Assembly (NCBI GenBank): GCA_030431775.1
Contig: JAUIHW010000026.1
Span: 1 to 55,019, forward strand
Length of the DNA stretch: 55,019 bases
DNA from: Gammaproteobacteria bacterium
GTDB taxonomy: Bacteria > Pseudomonadota > Gammaproteobacteria > Pseudomonadales > JAUIET01
Direction: 5' to 3'
Under the pieces are notes generated by a model that worked only from the letters and a program-made list of their open reading frames with translations, had not been told where the DNA came from and did no database searches. The translations under genes were made by a program, and so were the position numbers. This document shows positions 45,981-54,942 of this stretch, one piece after another; the first letter of the stretch is position 1; every line of letters starts with the position of its first letter.

Positions 45981-46558
45981 TGTTTCGCCACCTGTTCGGA
46001 AAGCGGGCTGGTCTTACCAACAATGTGTGCCAGTTTCAGCAACGGCGACTGAATAGTGATGTCAGCGGCTTTCGCGGCCGCGATATTGATTTTGAAAGCG
46101 ACGCGGTCATGTTCAACAAGCAAGTTGATCATGCCGCCATTTTCGGCAAACAGTTTTTCGTCGCTGATGGTAAGTACTGCTTGTGTGCGAAGCGTATCCA
46201 ACCATTGCCGCAGTGGTTGCGCGGAGCCACTGGAACGGAAAGCCACATCACACCCTTCTTTTTCAGCGAGCGAGCTTATGGCCGCCAGCCGTACTCCAGC
46301 CGCATTGGTTTGACGCGTTGCCATCGCCTCAAAGAGCGGAAAGTACGGGTCTTGTTGTGATACGCACAATCGAAGCTCACGCTGCCGGTGTTCGTCTGGC
46401 CAGGAAACGAATCGGAACAGTTTGAACACGATGGCGGTTTTGAGCGCTCGCTCGTCCGTGCTTGCTTGTGTATTCATACTGAAAGCGAATAGCAGCAACA
46501 GGCACATAATTCGCCCGGTCAGCTTCAACGGAGGGTGATCGAGGATGAAGTAAGCCAA
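45977..46558 (-). CDS. YfiR-family (DUF4154) periplasmic protein
   Basis: A small DUF4154 protein of the YfiR family, periplasmic repressors that bind the CHASE8-type sensor of YfiN-like c-di-GMP enzymes. Visible family features are [18 protein letters not shown] after the signal peptide, [19 protein letters not shown] and [22 protein letters not shown]. Start is uncertain. The frame opens with TTG at 46558 (GAGG about 10 bases before). A TTG at 46528 would give a better signal peptide start (n-region KLTGRIM), and the first ATG is at 46507. It lies between the TonB receptor (12 bases) and the giant kinase (4-base overlap), strongly implying one functional unit. Confidence 0.85.
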   Translation of the reverse strand: MAYFILDHPPLKLTGRIMCLLLLFAFSMNTQASTDERALKTAIVFKLFRFVSWPDEHRQRELRLCVSQQDPYFPLFEAMATRQTNAAGVRLAAISSLAEKEGCDVAFRSSGSAQPLRQWLDTLRTQAVLTISDEKLFAENGGMINLLVEHDRVAFKINIAAAKAADITIQSPLLKLAHIVGKTSPLSEQVAKQ

Positions 46559-46570
46559 ACCGCTATGACC

Positions 46571-48688
46571 TCAGAACACCAGCTGCAGGCCGAAATGTAT
46601 CGAACGCGGGACCGGTAAATTGCGCACATCGCCAATGCCCTCACCAAATTCCAGGTGGTCAGCGGCATTAAGGTTTATGCCGTCAATGGAAAGAGTCAGT
46701 TCGGGTGTGGGTCGCCATTGGGCTCTCAGATCCAAAGCCGTATAGCTCGGTATGTGTTGGCCCAGTTCCGGTACTCCCGCAATATCACCCGCATAACGGA
46801 GCCATAGGTTGCCGGAGAGCGCTATTGAAGGGTGATAACTGATGCGCAGATTGGCCAGTCTTCCAGGGTTTTGCAGCTCGGCAACTTCATTGAGGTACCC
46901 AGGGCTGGCTGAGTGCAAGGAGTAATCGACCCAGCTGACATTGATGTCTGCGCTCAGCTCGCGGCTCAATTGCCAGCGGGCTGCCAGTTCCCCACCACGG
47001 GTGTGGCCATGCACTTCGTTGTTCATAGTCAGAGGAGCAACGACATGAGTTGAGTTCAGCAGGCATGCAGGAGAGATTGCCAGAAGCTCTCCACCGGGTG
47101 CGCAGGTAATGCCGGTAAACTCAGTGCCATTCAGGCGGGCATAGTCGTTGTGGAATAGAGCCGCATCAAATTGCCATGTCTTCGAGTGATCCAACCGGTA
47201 ACCCAATTCATAAGCGATCAGTTGTTCAGAATCGAGTTCCGCATTGCCAACCAGTTGCGCCACCATTGGCCTCGGCAGTGGGTTGCTATTCGTCCCGGGT
47301 GGCAGCAACAGGCTTGGGATATTCATCACTAACTGGGTGCCGGCGCGATTGGGGGTGCGTACCGCTTTTGCGACTGAAGCCCAGTACTGTTGGCGGGTGC
47401 TTGCCTGCCAGCTGAGCTTCAGACTGGGCTGAATTTCCAGGTCGCTGAAGCTGCTGTCTTCGAGTTTGATGCCCAGCAAAGCGGTCAGCCCGTCAGTGAG
47501 CTGCATTTCATCCTGTACAAAACCCTGAGCAACACGCACAGTAATGTTATTGGTGCCCGCCAGCAGGATATCAGTATCCTGCATGTCATCATGTGACTCG
47601 CGGTAACCCAGGCCCCACACCAGATTGTGCCGATGGCCGAATTTCAGTTTCTGTTTAAGGTCTAAGTCGTAGCTGTTTCTGTGCAGCCGGAGTATGTTTG
47701 AGTCGCGGTTTTCATGGTCGACATAAAAGCGCAGGCTGAGCTGATTGTCGGGGCTGAACTGTCGAGTCCACTGAGTCATTATATTGGCGCTACCGACCCG
47801 GTTGCTGGTGATCATGGCGCGCTGTTGCAGTTCGACAAAATCAATACTGTGAAGAATTTCGTCAGGATGCGTTTCCGACCACTCAGCGCTCAGGCGCCAT
47901 GAGTCGCTCTGCGTGCGGCTGTCCATGCGAAAGCCAATTAGGCTGCGCCGCCATTCGTCATGTTGCCCCTCGCCGGCTGGGTCACGATACTCGGCATGCT
48001 CAAGATGTTTGGCATACACGCGAGCATGCGTATGGTCGCTGAGCTGCCATCCGAAGCGCGCTGCGATGTCACTATCAACCTGGTTGCCGCCATGCACATC
48101 GAGCACGCCACCCCGAGTCAATTCAGAGCTTCTGGTCACTATGTTAATGACGCCATTGACCGCGTTTGAGCCCCATAATGAAGCGCCGGGCCCACGGATG
48201 ACCTCGATGCGCTCAATGTCGTCAATGATGGTATCAATATGGTCCCACAGCACGCCTGGCATGGAGCGCGAGTACAAGGCTCGACCGTCAAGCAAAACCA
48301 GAACTTTGCTTGCCGTGCGGCTGTTCAGCCCCCGAAGGCCGACCGCCCATTTATTGCTGGTGACCCGCGCTACATGGACCCCGGGAGCCATGCGGAGCAA
48401 CTCAGGAATGGTGCGGCGGCCGCTCTGTTGGATGGCCTCGCGACTGATGACGTATTTAGCGCTGGCACGGCCGAGCGCCTGGTTGGCCAGTTGGGATACT
48501 GAGCTGATTCTGACCTCCAGCAACTCCTCCAGGCTTAGGTCGGCCAGTTTGTCGATGGTCAGTGAATTGGCGAGTAAAAACGCTGGCCACAGCGTCAGAA
48601 AAGTGGCGCTGGCCCAGGCCGCCTTGCAGTGAGTTTTTTGAAGCGTGTACGAGCGCATACGCCAGTTGACGTCCTGTGTTCGGTTCAT
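46571..48688 (-). CDS. TonB-dependent outer-membrane receptor
   Basis: A 705-residue TonB-dependent receptor. A signal peptide is likely after an unusually long n-region (hydrophobic core about 26-40, ASATFLTLWPAFLLANS). The plug domain (about 50-190) has IPELLRMAPGVHVARV, GLRGLNSRTASKVLVLLDG and IERIEVIRGPGASLWGSNAVNGVINIVTR. The beta-barrel ends in HFGLQLVF, with the terminal phenylalanine required for BamA recognition. The ligand is unknown; no iron or B12 uptake genes are nearby. The neighbours are the YfiR-like protein and the giant kinase, which points to a signalling or sensing function, perhaps alongside transport. Confidence 0.92.
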   Translation of the reverse strand: MNRTQDVNWRMRSYTLQKTHCKAAWASATFLTLWPAFLLANSLTIDKLADLSLEELLEVRISSVSQLANQALGRASAKYVISREAIQQSGRRTIPELLRMAPGVHVARVTSNKWAVGLRGLNSRTASKVLVLLDGRALYSRSMPGVLWDHIDTIIDDIERIEVIRGPGASLWGSNAVNGVINIVTRSSELTRGGVLDVHGGNQVDSDIAARFGWQLSDHTHARVYAKHLEHAEYRDPAGEGQHDEWRRSLIGFRMDSRTQSDSWRLSAEWSETHPDEILHSIDFVELQQRAMITSNRVGSANIMTQWTRQFSPDNQLSLRFYVDHENRDSNILRLHRNSYDLDLKQKLKFGHRHNLVWGLGYRESHDDMQDTDILLAGTNNITVRVAQGFVQDEMQLTDGLTALLGIKLEDSSFSDLEIQPSLKLSWQASTRQQYWASVAKAVRTPNRAGTQLVMNIPSLLLPPGTNSNPLPRPMVAQLVGNAELDSEQLIAYELGYRLDHSKTWQFDAALFHNDYARLNGTEFTGITCAPGGELLAISPACLLNSTHVVAPLTMNNEVHGHTRGGELAARWQLSRELSADINVSWVDYSLHSASPGYLNEVAELQNPGRLANLRISYHPSIALSGNLWLRYAGDIAGVPELGQHIPSYTALDLRAQWRPTPELTLSIDGINLNAADHLEFGEGIGDVRNLPVPRSIHFGLQLVF

Positions 48689-48846
48689 GGCGGCCTTCCA
48701 ATGGCACCTTAGCTAATTAGTATAGACAGTACGGTTCACTCCGCGGTTTTGAAACGCAGTTCCACCTCGAAATGCGAGTCACCGCACATTTTTGCTGGCC
48801 TAAACTGACCTTACTTTATTCGCCCTTGCTGCGATAATCCCATCGC

Positions 48847-50076
48847 ATGGATCTGGTGGTTTATGCAATTCCATTATTTGTTGCGGCGATGTTGCTGGAG
48901 TGGGGCTACGGCACCGTGTCGGGTCGGCAAACCTATCGCCTAAATGATACGGTGAACAGCCTCAGCATGGGGTCTATCCGAACCCTGAGTAAACTGGTGT
49001 TTTTTGACGCCAGTATCTACCTGTTTGCCTGGCTGGCGCAGCAGCTTGAGCTGATTCAGTGGTCCAGACATTGGTTGGTGTGGGTATTTGCGTTCGTCGC
49101 TTACGATTTTTTCTATTACTGGTTTCACCGAATTAGCCACGAGCGCAGCCTCTTCTGGGCCTCGCATGTGGCGCATCATCAAAGCGAGGAATTCAACCTC
49201 AGCACGGCGCTGCGCCAAACCGGCACCGGGTTTATCTGTAGTTGGGTGTTCTATGTTCCACTGTTTCTTATTGGTTGTCCGCCGGAGATGTTTTATACGG
49301 TGGCAGCTCTTAATCTGATCTACCAGTTCTGGGTCCATACTGAGCATATCGGGAAGCTGGGCTGGCTAGAATATGTGTTTGTCACTCCGTCTAACCATCG
49401 CGTGCACCATGCTCGCAATGCTGTCTACCTCGACCGAAATTACGCCGGCGTATTTATCCTGTGGGATCGTTGGTTCGGGACTTTCCGAGAAGAGAGTGAC
49501 ACTGAGCCCTGCCGCTTTGGCATTAGCCAGCCATTACGAAGTTGGAACCCGGTCTGGGCCAATGCGCATGTTTATGTGGCTATGTGGCAGGCCGCAACGG
49601 CCGCGCGAGGCTGGCTCGGTAAGCTGAAGGTGCTGCTCGCATCGCCCACGCAGCTTAAGAACCTGCTGGTTCAGGGCGGACATGAATCGGCGGACGTGAC
49701 CGTGGCTGACGACAAATATGATCCGCCACAGGCTGCGCCGGTGAAGCGCTATATCGCTATACAATTTTTACTCATTTTGGTTCTGGCGGGAGCTTTATCG
49801 TACCCGGACCTTGGTTTGGAATACTCCGTTCAGATCCTTGGTTTCGCCTACTGTTTGCTGGCTTATGTGGGCCTGGGGTGGATGCTTGAAAATCGCACAA
49901 TCGGTTTTTACAGCGAAACGCTTCGCTTGCTGGTATTTTTTGGCATAATTGGCGTGGCGATGATCAGTTCGGTCACCCTGCCAGGCGGGTGGCTGTTGTT
50001 GGCGAGCGTCTATGGCGCGTTATCGCTGGCCTGGCTGATGCAATTGTATCGTTGTCCATTACCCATACAGAGTTAA
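48847..50076 (+). CDS. Alkylglycerol monooxygenase-like membrane hydroxylase (fatty acid hydroxylase superfamily)
   Basis: A 409-residue integral-membrane diiron hydroxylase. The three histidine boxes are HRISH (about 98-102), HVAHH (about 110-114) and HRVHH (about 182-186), with further histidines in WVHTEH. Stretches [35 protein letters not shown] and [18 protein letters not shown] closely resemble animal alkylglycerol monooxygenase (AGMO/TMEM195), which cleaves ether lipids using tetrahydrobiopterin. The extra C-terminal region with about four membrane helices (about 290-405) is also as in AGMO, whereas sterol desaturases stop near 270. Ether-lipid, sterol or carotenoid substrates remain possible. 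It is divergent from the TonB receptor. Confidence 0.85.
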   Translation: MDLVVYAIPLFVAAMLLEWGYGTVSGRQTYRLNDTVNSLSMGSIRTLSKLVFFDASIYLFAWLAQQLELIQWSRHWLVWVFAFVAYDFFYYWFHRISHERSLFWASHVAHHQSEEFNLSTALRQTGTGFICSWVFYVPLFLIGCPPEMFYTVAALNLIYQFWVHTEHIGKLGWLEYVFVTPSNHRVHHARNAVYLDRNYAGVFILWDRWFGTFREESDTEPCRFGISQPLRSWNPVWANAHVYVAMWQAATAARGWLGKLKVLLASPTQLKNLLVQGGHESADVTVADDKYDPPQAAPVKRYIAIQFLLILVLAGALSYPDLGLEYSVQILGFAYCLLAYVGLGWMLENRTIGFYSETLRLLVFFGIIGVAMISSVTLPGGWLLLASVYGALSLAWLMQLYRCPLPIQS

Positions 50077-50080
50077 GCTC

Positions 50081-50731
50081 TTGGCTTTATTTGCTACCCA
50101 TAAAAAGCTTGAAATGCCCAGTCAGGCCGACGCTTTACCCGGACGTGATCAGCCAATGGCCGTTCCCGATCGCCACTTTATCAGTGGTGCCCCTCTGCAG
50201 GGGCCATTCCCGGAACAGATGCAGCAGGTGCTGTTTGGCATGGGCTGTTTTTGGGGTGCAGAGCGCAAATTCTGGGTTCTGCCTGGAGTGTACACAACGG
50301 CGGTTGGTTATGCGGCCGGCTTCACGCCCAACCCGACCTACCAGGAAGTCTGTACTGGACAGACCGGCCACAATGAAGTCGTACTGGTCGTATATGATCC
50401 TGCCGAATGCAACTTTGGCGCACTGCTGAAAGTGTTCTGGGAGTCGCATGATCCAACCCAGGGTATGCGCCAGGGCAATGATGCGGGTACTCAGTATCGC
50501 AGCGGCATCTACTGTTACACCGAGCAACAAAAAGCCACAGCAGAGCAAAGTCGGCACAGTTTTCAGCAACAACTGGCCGAGCGGGGCTACCCGAACATTA
50601 CCACTGAAATACTCAGTGCGCCTGAATTCTACTATGCCGAGGAATACCATCAGCAGTATCTTGCAAAAAACCCTAATGGCTACTGCGGTCTTGGCGGTAC
50701 CGGGGTGTGTTTGCCGCTTGAGAATACCTGA
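50081..50731 (+). CDS. msrA: Peptide methionine-S-sulfoxide reductase
   Basis: A 216-residue MsrA, which reduces the S-epimer of methionine sulfoxide. The catalytic motif GCFWG is at about residues 55-59. The resolving cysteines are in [12 protein letters not shown] near the C-terminus, and [19 protein letters not shown] is fully conserved. I chose TTG 50081 because the start MALFATHKK aligns with the N-terminus of long MsrA (MSLFDKK type). The alternative ATG 50114 would remove it. Only 4 bases separate it from the AGMO-like gene, so they may be co-transcribed. Confidence 0.95.
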   Translation: MALFATHKKLEMPSQADALPGRDQPMAVPDRHFISGAPLQGPFPEQMQQVLFGMGCFWGAERKFWVLPGVYTTAVGYAAGFTPNPTYQEVCTGQTGHNEVVLVVYDPAECNFGALLKVFWESHDPTQGMRQGNDAGTQYRSGIYCYTEQQKATAEQSRHSFQQQLAERGYPNITTEILSAPEFYYAEEYHQQYLAKNPNGYCGLGGTGVCLPLENT

Positions 50732-50798
50732 ATAATCTGCGAGCTCGCTGAGGTACGCGGGCGCATTCACCGACAACTGGGTAACAAGGAGAAACAGA

Positions 50799-51626
50799 AT
50801 GAACGATGAGAGCAAACCTGAGGAGCAAGCCTCCAGCCCGGCAGACGACCTCCAGAGCGCCCCGCCCGAGCAACCCCCGGAGCAGGGCTTTAGCCTGGAA
50901 AAAGTGATCGCAGACGCCAAGGCGGTAGTAACTGACCCAGGCGGGTTTTACCGAGCCATGCCACACTCCGGTGGCTATGCAAATCCGGCCATTCATGTTG
51001 CGGTTATGGGCCTGGTCATGGGTGTTTTGATGGCCGTTTTATCGGTATTGGGTGCCAGCGGCGTTGGCTCCATGCAAGCCGGCTTTTTTGCGATTATCAT
51101 GATGCCCATATTTGCTGTGATTGGCAGCTTTATAGCCGCGTTGATCATGTTTGTCATCTGGAAGCTGATGGGCTCTGACTGTGATTATGAGGCTTCTTAC
51201 CGCTGCGTCGCCTATGCCGCATCAATCTATCCGGTCATGGGTATTCTCAGCATTGTTCCTTATCTGGGTGCGATCGTTGGTGTGTTGTGGGGCAGTTATC
51301 TGATTTATTCGGCCACCGTGGAAGTTCACAAGATCAAGCAGGAAACGGCACGCATTGTGATTGGCATTATCGCGGTGCTGATGCTTTGGAGTCAGCTGTC
51401 GGCGGAATACGCTCGGCGCCATTTCGAAAGCCGGTTTGAAGAAGCGGCGGAGAAAATTGGAGTCAGTGTTGAAGACAGCCTGAAAGACCTGGAAAACCTC
51501 GATGAAATGACGCCGGAAGAAGCCGGCCGCAAATTGGGCGAGTTCTTCAAGGGTATGAATGAGGGTATGGAACAGTTTGAACAGGGTTTTGAGGAAGGTG
51601 CTCAAGAAGGCTCTGGTTCGCAGTAA
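50799..51626 (+). CDS. Yip1-family membrane protein
   Basis: A 275-residue protein with a low-complexity acidic N-terminus (Pro, Glu and Ser-rich, about 1-30). The conserved Yip1 segment FYRAMPHSGGYANPAI follows, then about five membrane helices between about 65 and 205 (for example AVMGLVMGVLMAVLSVLGA). The C-terminal tail (about 205-275) is strongly acidic and helical (EEAAEKIGVSVEDSLKDL). Bacterial Yip1 proteins have no established role. There is a good AAGGAG ribosome binding site. It converges with rsmE across 24 bases. Confidence 0.82.
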   Translation: MNDESKPEEQASSPADDLQSAPPEQPPEQGFSLEKVIADAKAVVTDPGGFYRAMPHSGGYANPAIHVAVMGLVMGVLMAVLSVLGASGVGSMQAGFFAIIMMPIFAVIGSFIAALIMFVIWKLMGSDCDYEASYRCVAYAASIYPVMGILSIVPYLGAIVGVLWGSYLIYSATVEVHKIKQETARIVIGIIAVLMLWSQLSAEYARRHFESRFEEAAEKIGVSVEDSLKDLENLDEMTPEEAGRKLGEFFKGMNEGMEQFEQGFEEGAQEGSGSQ

Positions 51627-51650
51627 ATCGCCAGGCGGTGAGTAGCGAAT

Positions 51651-52382
51651 TCATTCGCCGGCTTGGCCGAACAAGCCTGCCAAAAAGGGCAGTACAGTGT
51701 CGCAGCGTAATACGCGCCTACCACAGGAAAAGGCCTGAAATCCGGCTTTCTGCAGCATCTCTAGCTCATACTCAATGAAGCCGCCTTCTGGGCCGATAGC
51801 AAGGCTCAGGCGGCGATCAGGAGATACTTGCAGCTGACTACGGTCGCTCTTGGCATACGGGTGAGCCAGCAAGGGTACCGTGTCGCTGATCAGTTCCACC
51901 AGCCTGTCCTGGACAAAGGGCTTGAAGCGCTGTTCGAGTTGAATGGTAGGCACAATGGTGTCACCAGCCTGCTGCAGTCCCTCAATGCAAAACGCCTGCA
52001 GCCTGTGCGGGCTGAGTTGAGCGCTCTGCCAGTAGCTTTTTTCTACCCGATAACTATTGAAGAACACAATGTTCCTGATACCAAGCTCGGCACAGCTGCG
52101 GACCATTCGGCGTAGCATCTTCGGGCGTGGAAGCGCGCACAGCAGCACCGCAATGCGGTGTGGTGGTGGTGGCTGCTGAGTTAACTCGGTCCGTAGCACC
52201 AGCGCTGCATCCAGCAGCTCTTCGACCACCGCTGTGCCGAGCAGACCGCCGATCATGCCGCAGCGCAAGTGGTCGCCCGGTTGCAGCTTTAACTGCTTGA
52301 TCAATGCGCGTGCGGCGCCACCAGAAACCTGAGCCCGATTGCTTGCCGTAAATTCATCCGGTGCCAGCAACAGGCAGTTCAT
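51651..52382 (-). CDS. rsmE: 16S rRNA m3U1498 methyltransferase, RsmE family
   Basis: A 243-residue SPOUT methyltransferase. RsmE methylates U1498 of 16S rRNA at N3 using S-adenosylmethionine. The SAM-binding knot is visible as [17 protein letters not shown] (about 193-209) and [17 protein letters not shown] at the end, where typical RsmE reads LRTETA; the variation is notable but conservative. An N-terminal PUA-like domain is present. It overlaps rimO by four bases (ATGA) and is its downstream partner. Confidence in family is high; a paralogue with another rRNA target is conceivable. Confidence 0.85.
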   Translation of the reverse strand: MNCLLLAPDEFTASNRAQVSGGAARALIKQLKLQPGDHLRCGMIGGLLGTAVVEELLDAALVLRTELTQQPPPPHRIAVLLCALPRPKMLRRMVRSCAELGIRNIVFFNSYRVEKSYWQSAQLSPHRLQAFCIEGLQQAGDTIVPTIQLEQRFKPFVQDRLVELISDTVPLLAHPYAKSDRSQLQVSPDRRLSLAIGPEGGFIEYELEMLQKAGFQAFSCGRRVLRCDTVLPFLAGLFGQAGE

Positions 52383-53719
52383 GGCTGCTTGTCTGCAAGA
52401 CGCGCATACAAATCGTAATCATCGGCTGCTGTAACCTCTACGGTCAGCAAATCGCCTATCTCCACAGTTTGATCCGTGCTGACGTAAACCAGTCCATCGA
52501 TCTCTGGCGCATCACCATAGCTGCGCGCACATACTCCTTGTTCGCTGAGCTCATCGACCAGAACCGTCAGGGTTGAGCCGACCCGCTTCTGCAATTTGGC
52601 TGCGCTGATAGCTGCCTGGGTTTCCATAAACCGTTCGTAGCGCTCCTGCTTGAGCGCCTGGGGTACGGCATTTGGCAGATCATTTGCGGCCGCCCCGGCT
52701 ACCGGGGAGTATTGAAAGCAACCAACGCGATCCAGTTGGGCCGCTTGCAGAAACTCCAGTAGCTGTTCGAAGTCTTGTTCGGTCTCGCCCGGGAAGCCAA
52801 CAATAAAAGTGCTGCGAATGACCAGCTCAGGGCAGATGTCACGCCAGGTTTGCACGCGCTTCAAAATGTTCTCGGCATGCGCCGGACGGCGCATTGCTTT
52901 GAGAATGCGGTGGCTGGCGTGTTGAAACGGAATATCGAGATAAGGCAGGACTCGGCCCTCCTGCATCAACGGAATAATCTTGTCCACATTGGGGTAGGGA
53001 TAGACATAATGCAGGCGTACCCAAATCCCAAGCTCGCCCAGTGCATACGCCAGATCCGCCAGGTTGGTCTGGTACATGTGCCCGTTCCAGCCTGCTTCCT
53101 GATACCGCAGGTCAACGCCATAAGCGCTGGTATCCTGCGATATGACCAGCAGCTCCTGCACACCGCTGGCGGCCAATTGCTCGGCTTCTTCTAACACTTC
53201 ATTAATGGGCCGGCTGCGCAGTTTACCCCGCATGGAGGGGATGATGCAGAAGCTGCAACTGTGATTGCAGCCTTCGGAAATTTTAAGATACGCGTAGTGC
53301 GCCGGGGTCAACTTGATGCCCTGTGGTGGTAGCAGATCCACGAACGGGTCGTGCCTGGTTGGCGATGGCGCGTGCTGCTGTACCGCGGTCACTACTTCCT
53401 CGTAAGCCTGCGGCCCGCTGACCGCAAGAATGTCAGGATGCGCACTGCGGATCGTCTTTTCCTCCGCGCCCAGGCAGCCGGTTACAATAACCCGGCCGTT
53501 CTCCTGAATGGCTTCGCCGATGGCCTCCAGGCTTTCCTGCTTGGCGCTGTCAATGAATCCGCAGGTATTAACCACCACCACATCAGCGGACTCATAGTCT
53601 GGCACAATAGCGTAGCCTTCCAAGCGGAGCTGAGTCAGAATCCGTTCGCTGTCTACCAGGGCTTTTGGGCAGCCCAGGCTGACAAAGCCGACTGTTCCGG
53701 GTTTATCGGGTTGGCTCAT
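52379..53719 (-). CDS. rimO: Ribosomal protein S12 methylthiotransferase
   Basis: A 446-residue radical-SAM methylthiotransferase that modifies Asp88 of ribosomal protein S12. The N-terminal UPF0004 domain has its cluster cysteines at C17 ([11 protein letters not shown]), C53 (VNTCGF) and C82 (VTGCLG). The radical SAM motif CNHSCSFC is at about 151-158. A C-terminal TRAM domain (about 375-440) ends the protein. [11 protein letters not shown] and the lack of tRNA-type features separate it from MiaB. It is the first gene of a two-gene unit with rsmE. Confidence 0.95.
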   Translation of the reverse strand: MSQPDKPGTVGFVSLGCPKALVDSERILTQLRLEGYAIVPDYESADVVVVNTCGFIDSAKQESLEAIGEAIQENGRVIVTGCLGAEEKTIRSAHPDILAVSGPQAYEEVVTAVQQHAPSPTRHDPFVDLLPPQGIKLTPAHYAYLKISEGCNHSCSFCIIPSMRGKLRSRPINEVLEEAEQLAASGVQELLVISQDTSAYGVDLRYQEAGWNGHMYQTNLADLAYALGELGIWVRLHYVYPYPNVDKIIPLMQEGRVLPYLDIPFQHASHRILKAMRRPAHAENILKRVQTWRDICPELVIRSTFIVGFPGETEQDFEQLLEFLQAAQLDRVGCFQYSPVAGAAANDLPNAVPQALKQERYERFMETQAAISAAKLQKRVGSTLTVLVDELSEQGVCARSYGDAPEIDGLVYVSTDQTVEIGDLLTVEVTAADDYDLYARLADKQP

Positions 53720-53779
53720 TCAATGTTCACGCCACAGTTGGAGGGTGCGCATTGTAGCGCAAGCCGGGCTATCCTGACT

Positions 53780-54286
53780 TCAAAAGCTCTGCCGCCCCGC
53801 CTGGCCATGGGTTCGTGTTGGCACGCCCAGTGCTCGCAGCTCGCCGAGCAACTTCTTGCAGTCTGCCCGGTTCAGAAACTCTCCCAGCACGATCAGCTGC
53901 TGGCGGTGACGGATTTTTATGCCGGGGCTGGACCATGGGTGGTTTTCTGTTTCGATGCTCAGGCTGACCTGATCGCGCTCGAAACGCCAGCTCTGTCGGG
54001 GACGATAGACGCCTTTTTCCAATAACAACTGCTGAGCGCTGAGCGTCAAAACCTCCTGATAGCTGAGCTTCCAGGAAACGTAATACAGAGCGCTGCCTAA
54101 AGCGGCCATCTCCAGGCCGGCGAACGGCAGAATCACCCAGGCGCCCATTAGGGCGAACCCGGTGCCGATCAGTCCGGAAAGCACAATCATGCTCAGCAGA
54201 AATAGCTGATTGCCCCGCCAGCTCATGGAACGGTTTGGGGTTAATACAATGCGGGTCTGTTCGTTGCTGTGATCAACGGCAACCAT
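53780..54286 (-). CDS. DUF2244 family membrane protein
   Basis: A 168-residue DUF2244 protein with two membrane helices (about 27-48 and 50-70) and a cytoplasmic domain with SYQEVLTLSAQQLLLEKGVY and GEFLNRADCKKLLGELRALG. Members are often found near cytochrome oxidase genes; that is not the case here. Function unknown. The 60 bases to rimO and 128 bases to the CULT gene hold no recognisable element. Confidence 0.8.
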   Translation of the reverse strand: MVAVDHSNEQTRIVLTPNRSMSWRGNQLFLLSMIVLSGLIGTGFALMGAWVILPFAGLEMAALGSALYYVSWKLSYQEVLTLSAQQLLLEKGVYRPRQSWRFERDQVSLSIETENHPWSSPGIKIRHRQQLIVLGEFLNRADCKKLLGELRALGVPTRTHGQAGRQSF

Positions 54287-54414
54287 AAGAGCTTGTTACC
54301 TGAAACGGAGCCGGGCTTTCAATAATAACGTGTTTGCCGCTGCTTGGGTGTCAGAATCATGGCTGCGGCCGCTCGTTACGCTGCCGCTTTGCACGTCGCG
54401 CTTGGCAGTGCGCT

Positions 54415-54864
54415 TTAGGGTGCTGGAACCAGCTTGTCAATAATCAGCCCGAAAAAGTGGGCCCTGGAGTCGCTGTCTGCATCGGTTTGCTCGTAGTACC
54501 AGCCAAGGTGCGCATCACAATTCAGACAGCGCGCATATTGCCAGCTAAAACCGGTAAACCAACTGTGTGCCCGGGACGGCAGACCGTGCATGCCACAACC
54601 CCAGGCTTCAGCGAAACAGGCCAGATTAAATTCCTCGCCGGTCGGGTTGACCACATGAAAGTTGTGATGGGATTGAATGGTGGTTTTTTGCTTGGCAGTC
54701 GTCACCGCTGACTGGCAGTGCATACAGCACAGTTGGTCGCCAGGGTCGCGGTGCGCTTCCTCCACCATTTCCAGCAGGCGGGTGACGGGGTTGCGGGTGT
54801 CCAGCTCTTCGCTACTCATCGGTTTGGCAGCAACATAAACGGTAAGTGCTTGATTCAAGCACAT
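54415..54864 (-). CDS. Cereblon-like CULT-domain protein
   Basis: A small protein (149 residues from ATG 54864, or 134 from ATG 54819; no ribosome binding site settles it) consisting of a single CULT domain, the thalidomide-binding fold of human cereblon. The zinc cysteines are CxxC pairs C47/C50 and C113/C116. The aromatic cage W102, W108, W122 and Y124 has exactly the spacing of cereblon (W380, W386, W400, F402). Other conserved segments are FAEAWGCGMHGLPSRAHSWF and CDAHLGWYY. Bacterial one-domain CULT proteins bind uracil- and glutarimide-like ligands in vitro. Their cellular role is unknown, and no ubiquitin-type system exists here. Confidence 0.88.
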   Translation of the reverse strand: MCLNQALTVYVAAKPMSSEELDTRNPVTRLLEMVEEAHRDPGDQLCCMHCQSAVTTAKQKTTIQSHHNFHVVNPTGEEFNLACFAEAWGCGMHGLPSRAHSWFTGFSWQYARCLNCDAHLGWYYEQTDADSDSRAHFFGLIIDKLVPAP

Positions 54865-54942
54865 GCGAGGCCAAAAAAATATGATCTTATACCGAATGTC
54901 CGCGTGTTAAAATGAGCCGAAAACCAGTGAAAGTAGACAGTT

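Noticed and set aside
51645-51658. GCGAAT-TC-ATTCGC palindrome between the Yip1 gene and rsmE as a terminator
   Set aside because: The loop would be only two bases and no T-run follows on either strand.
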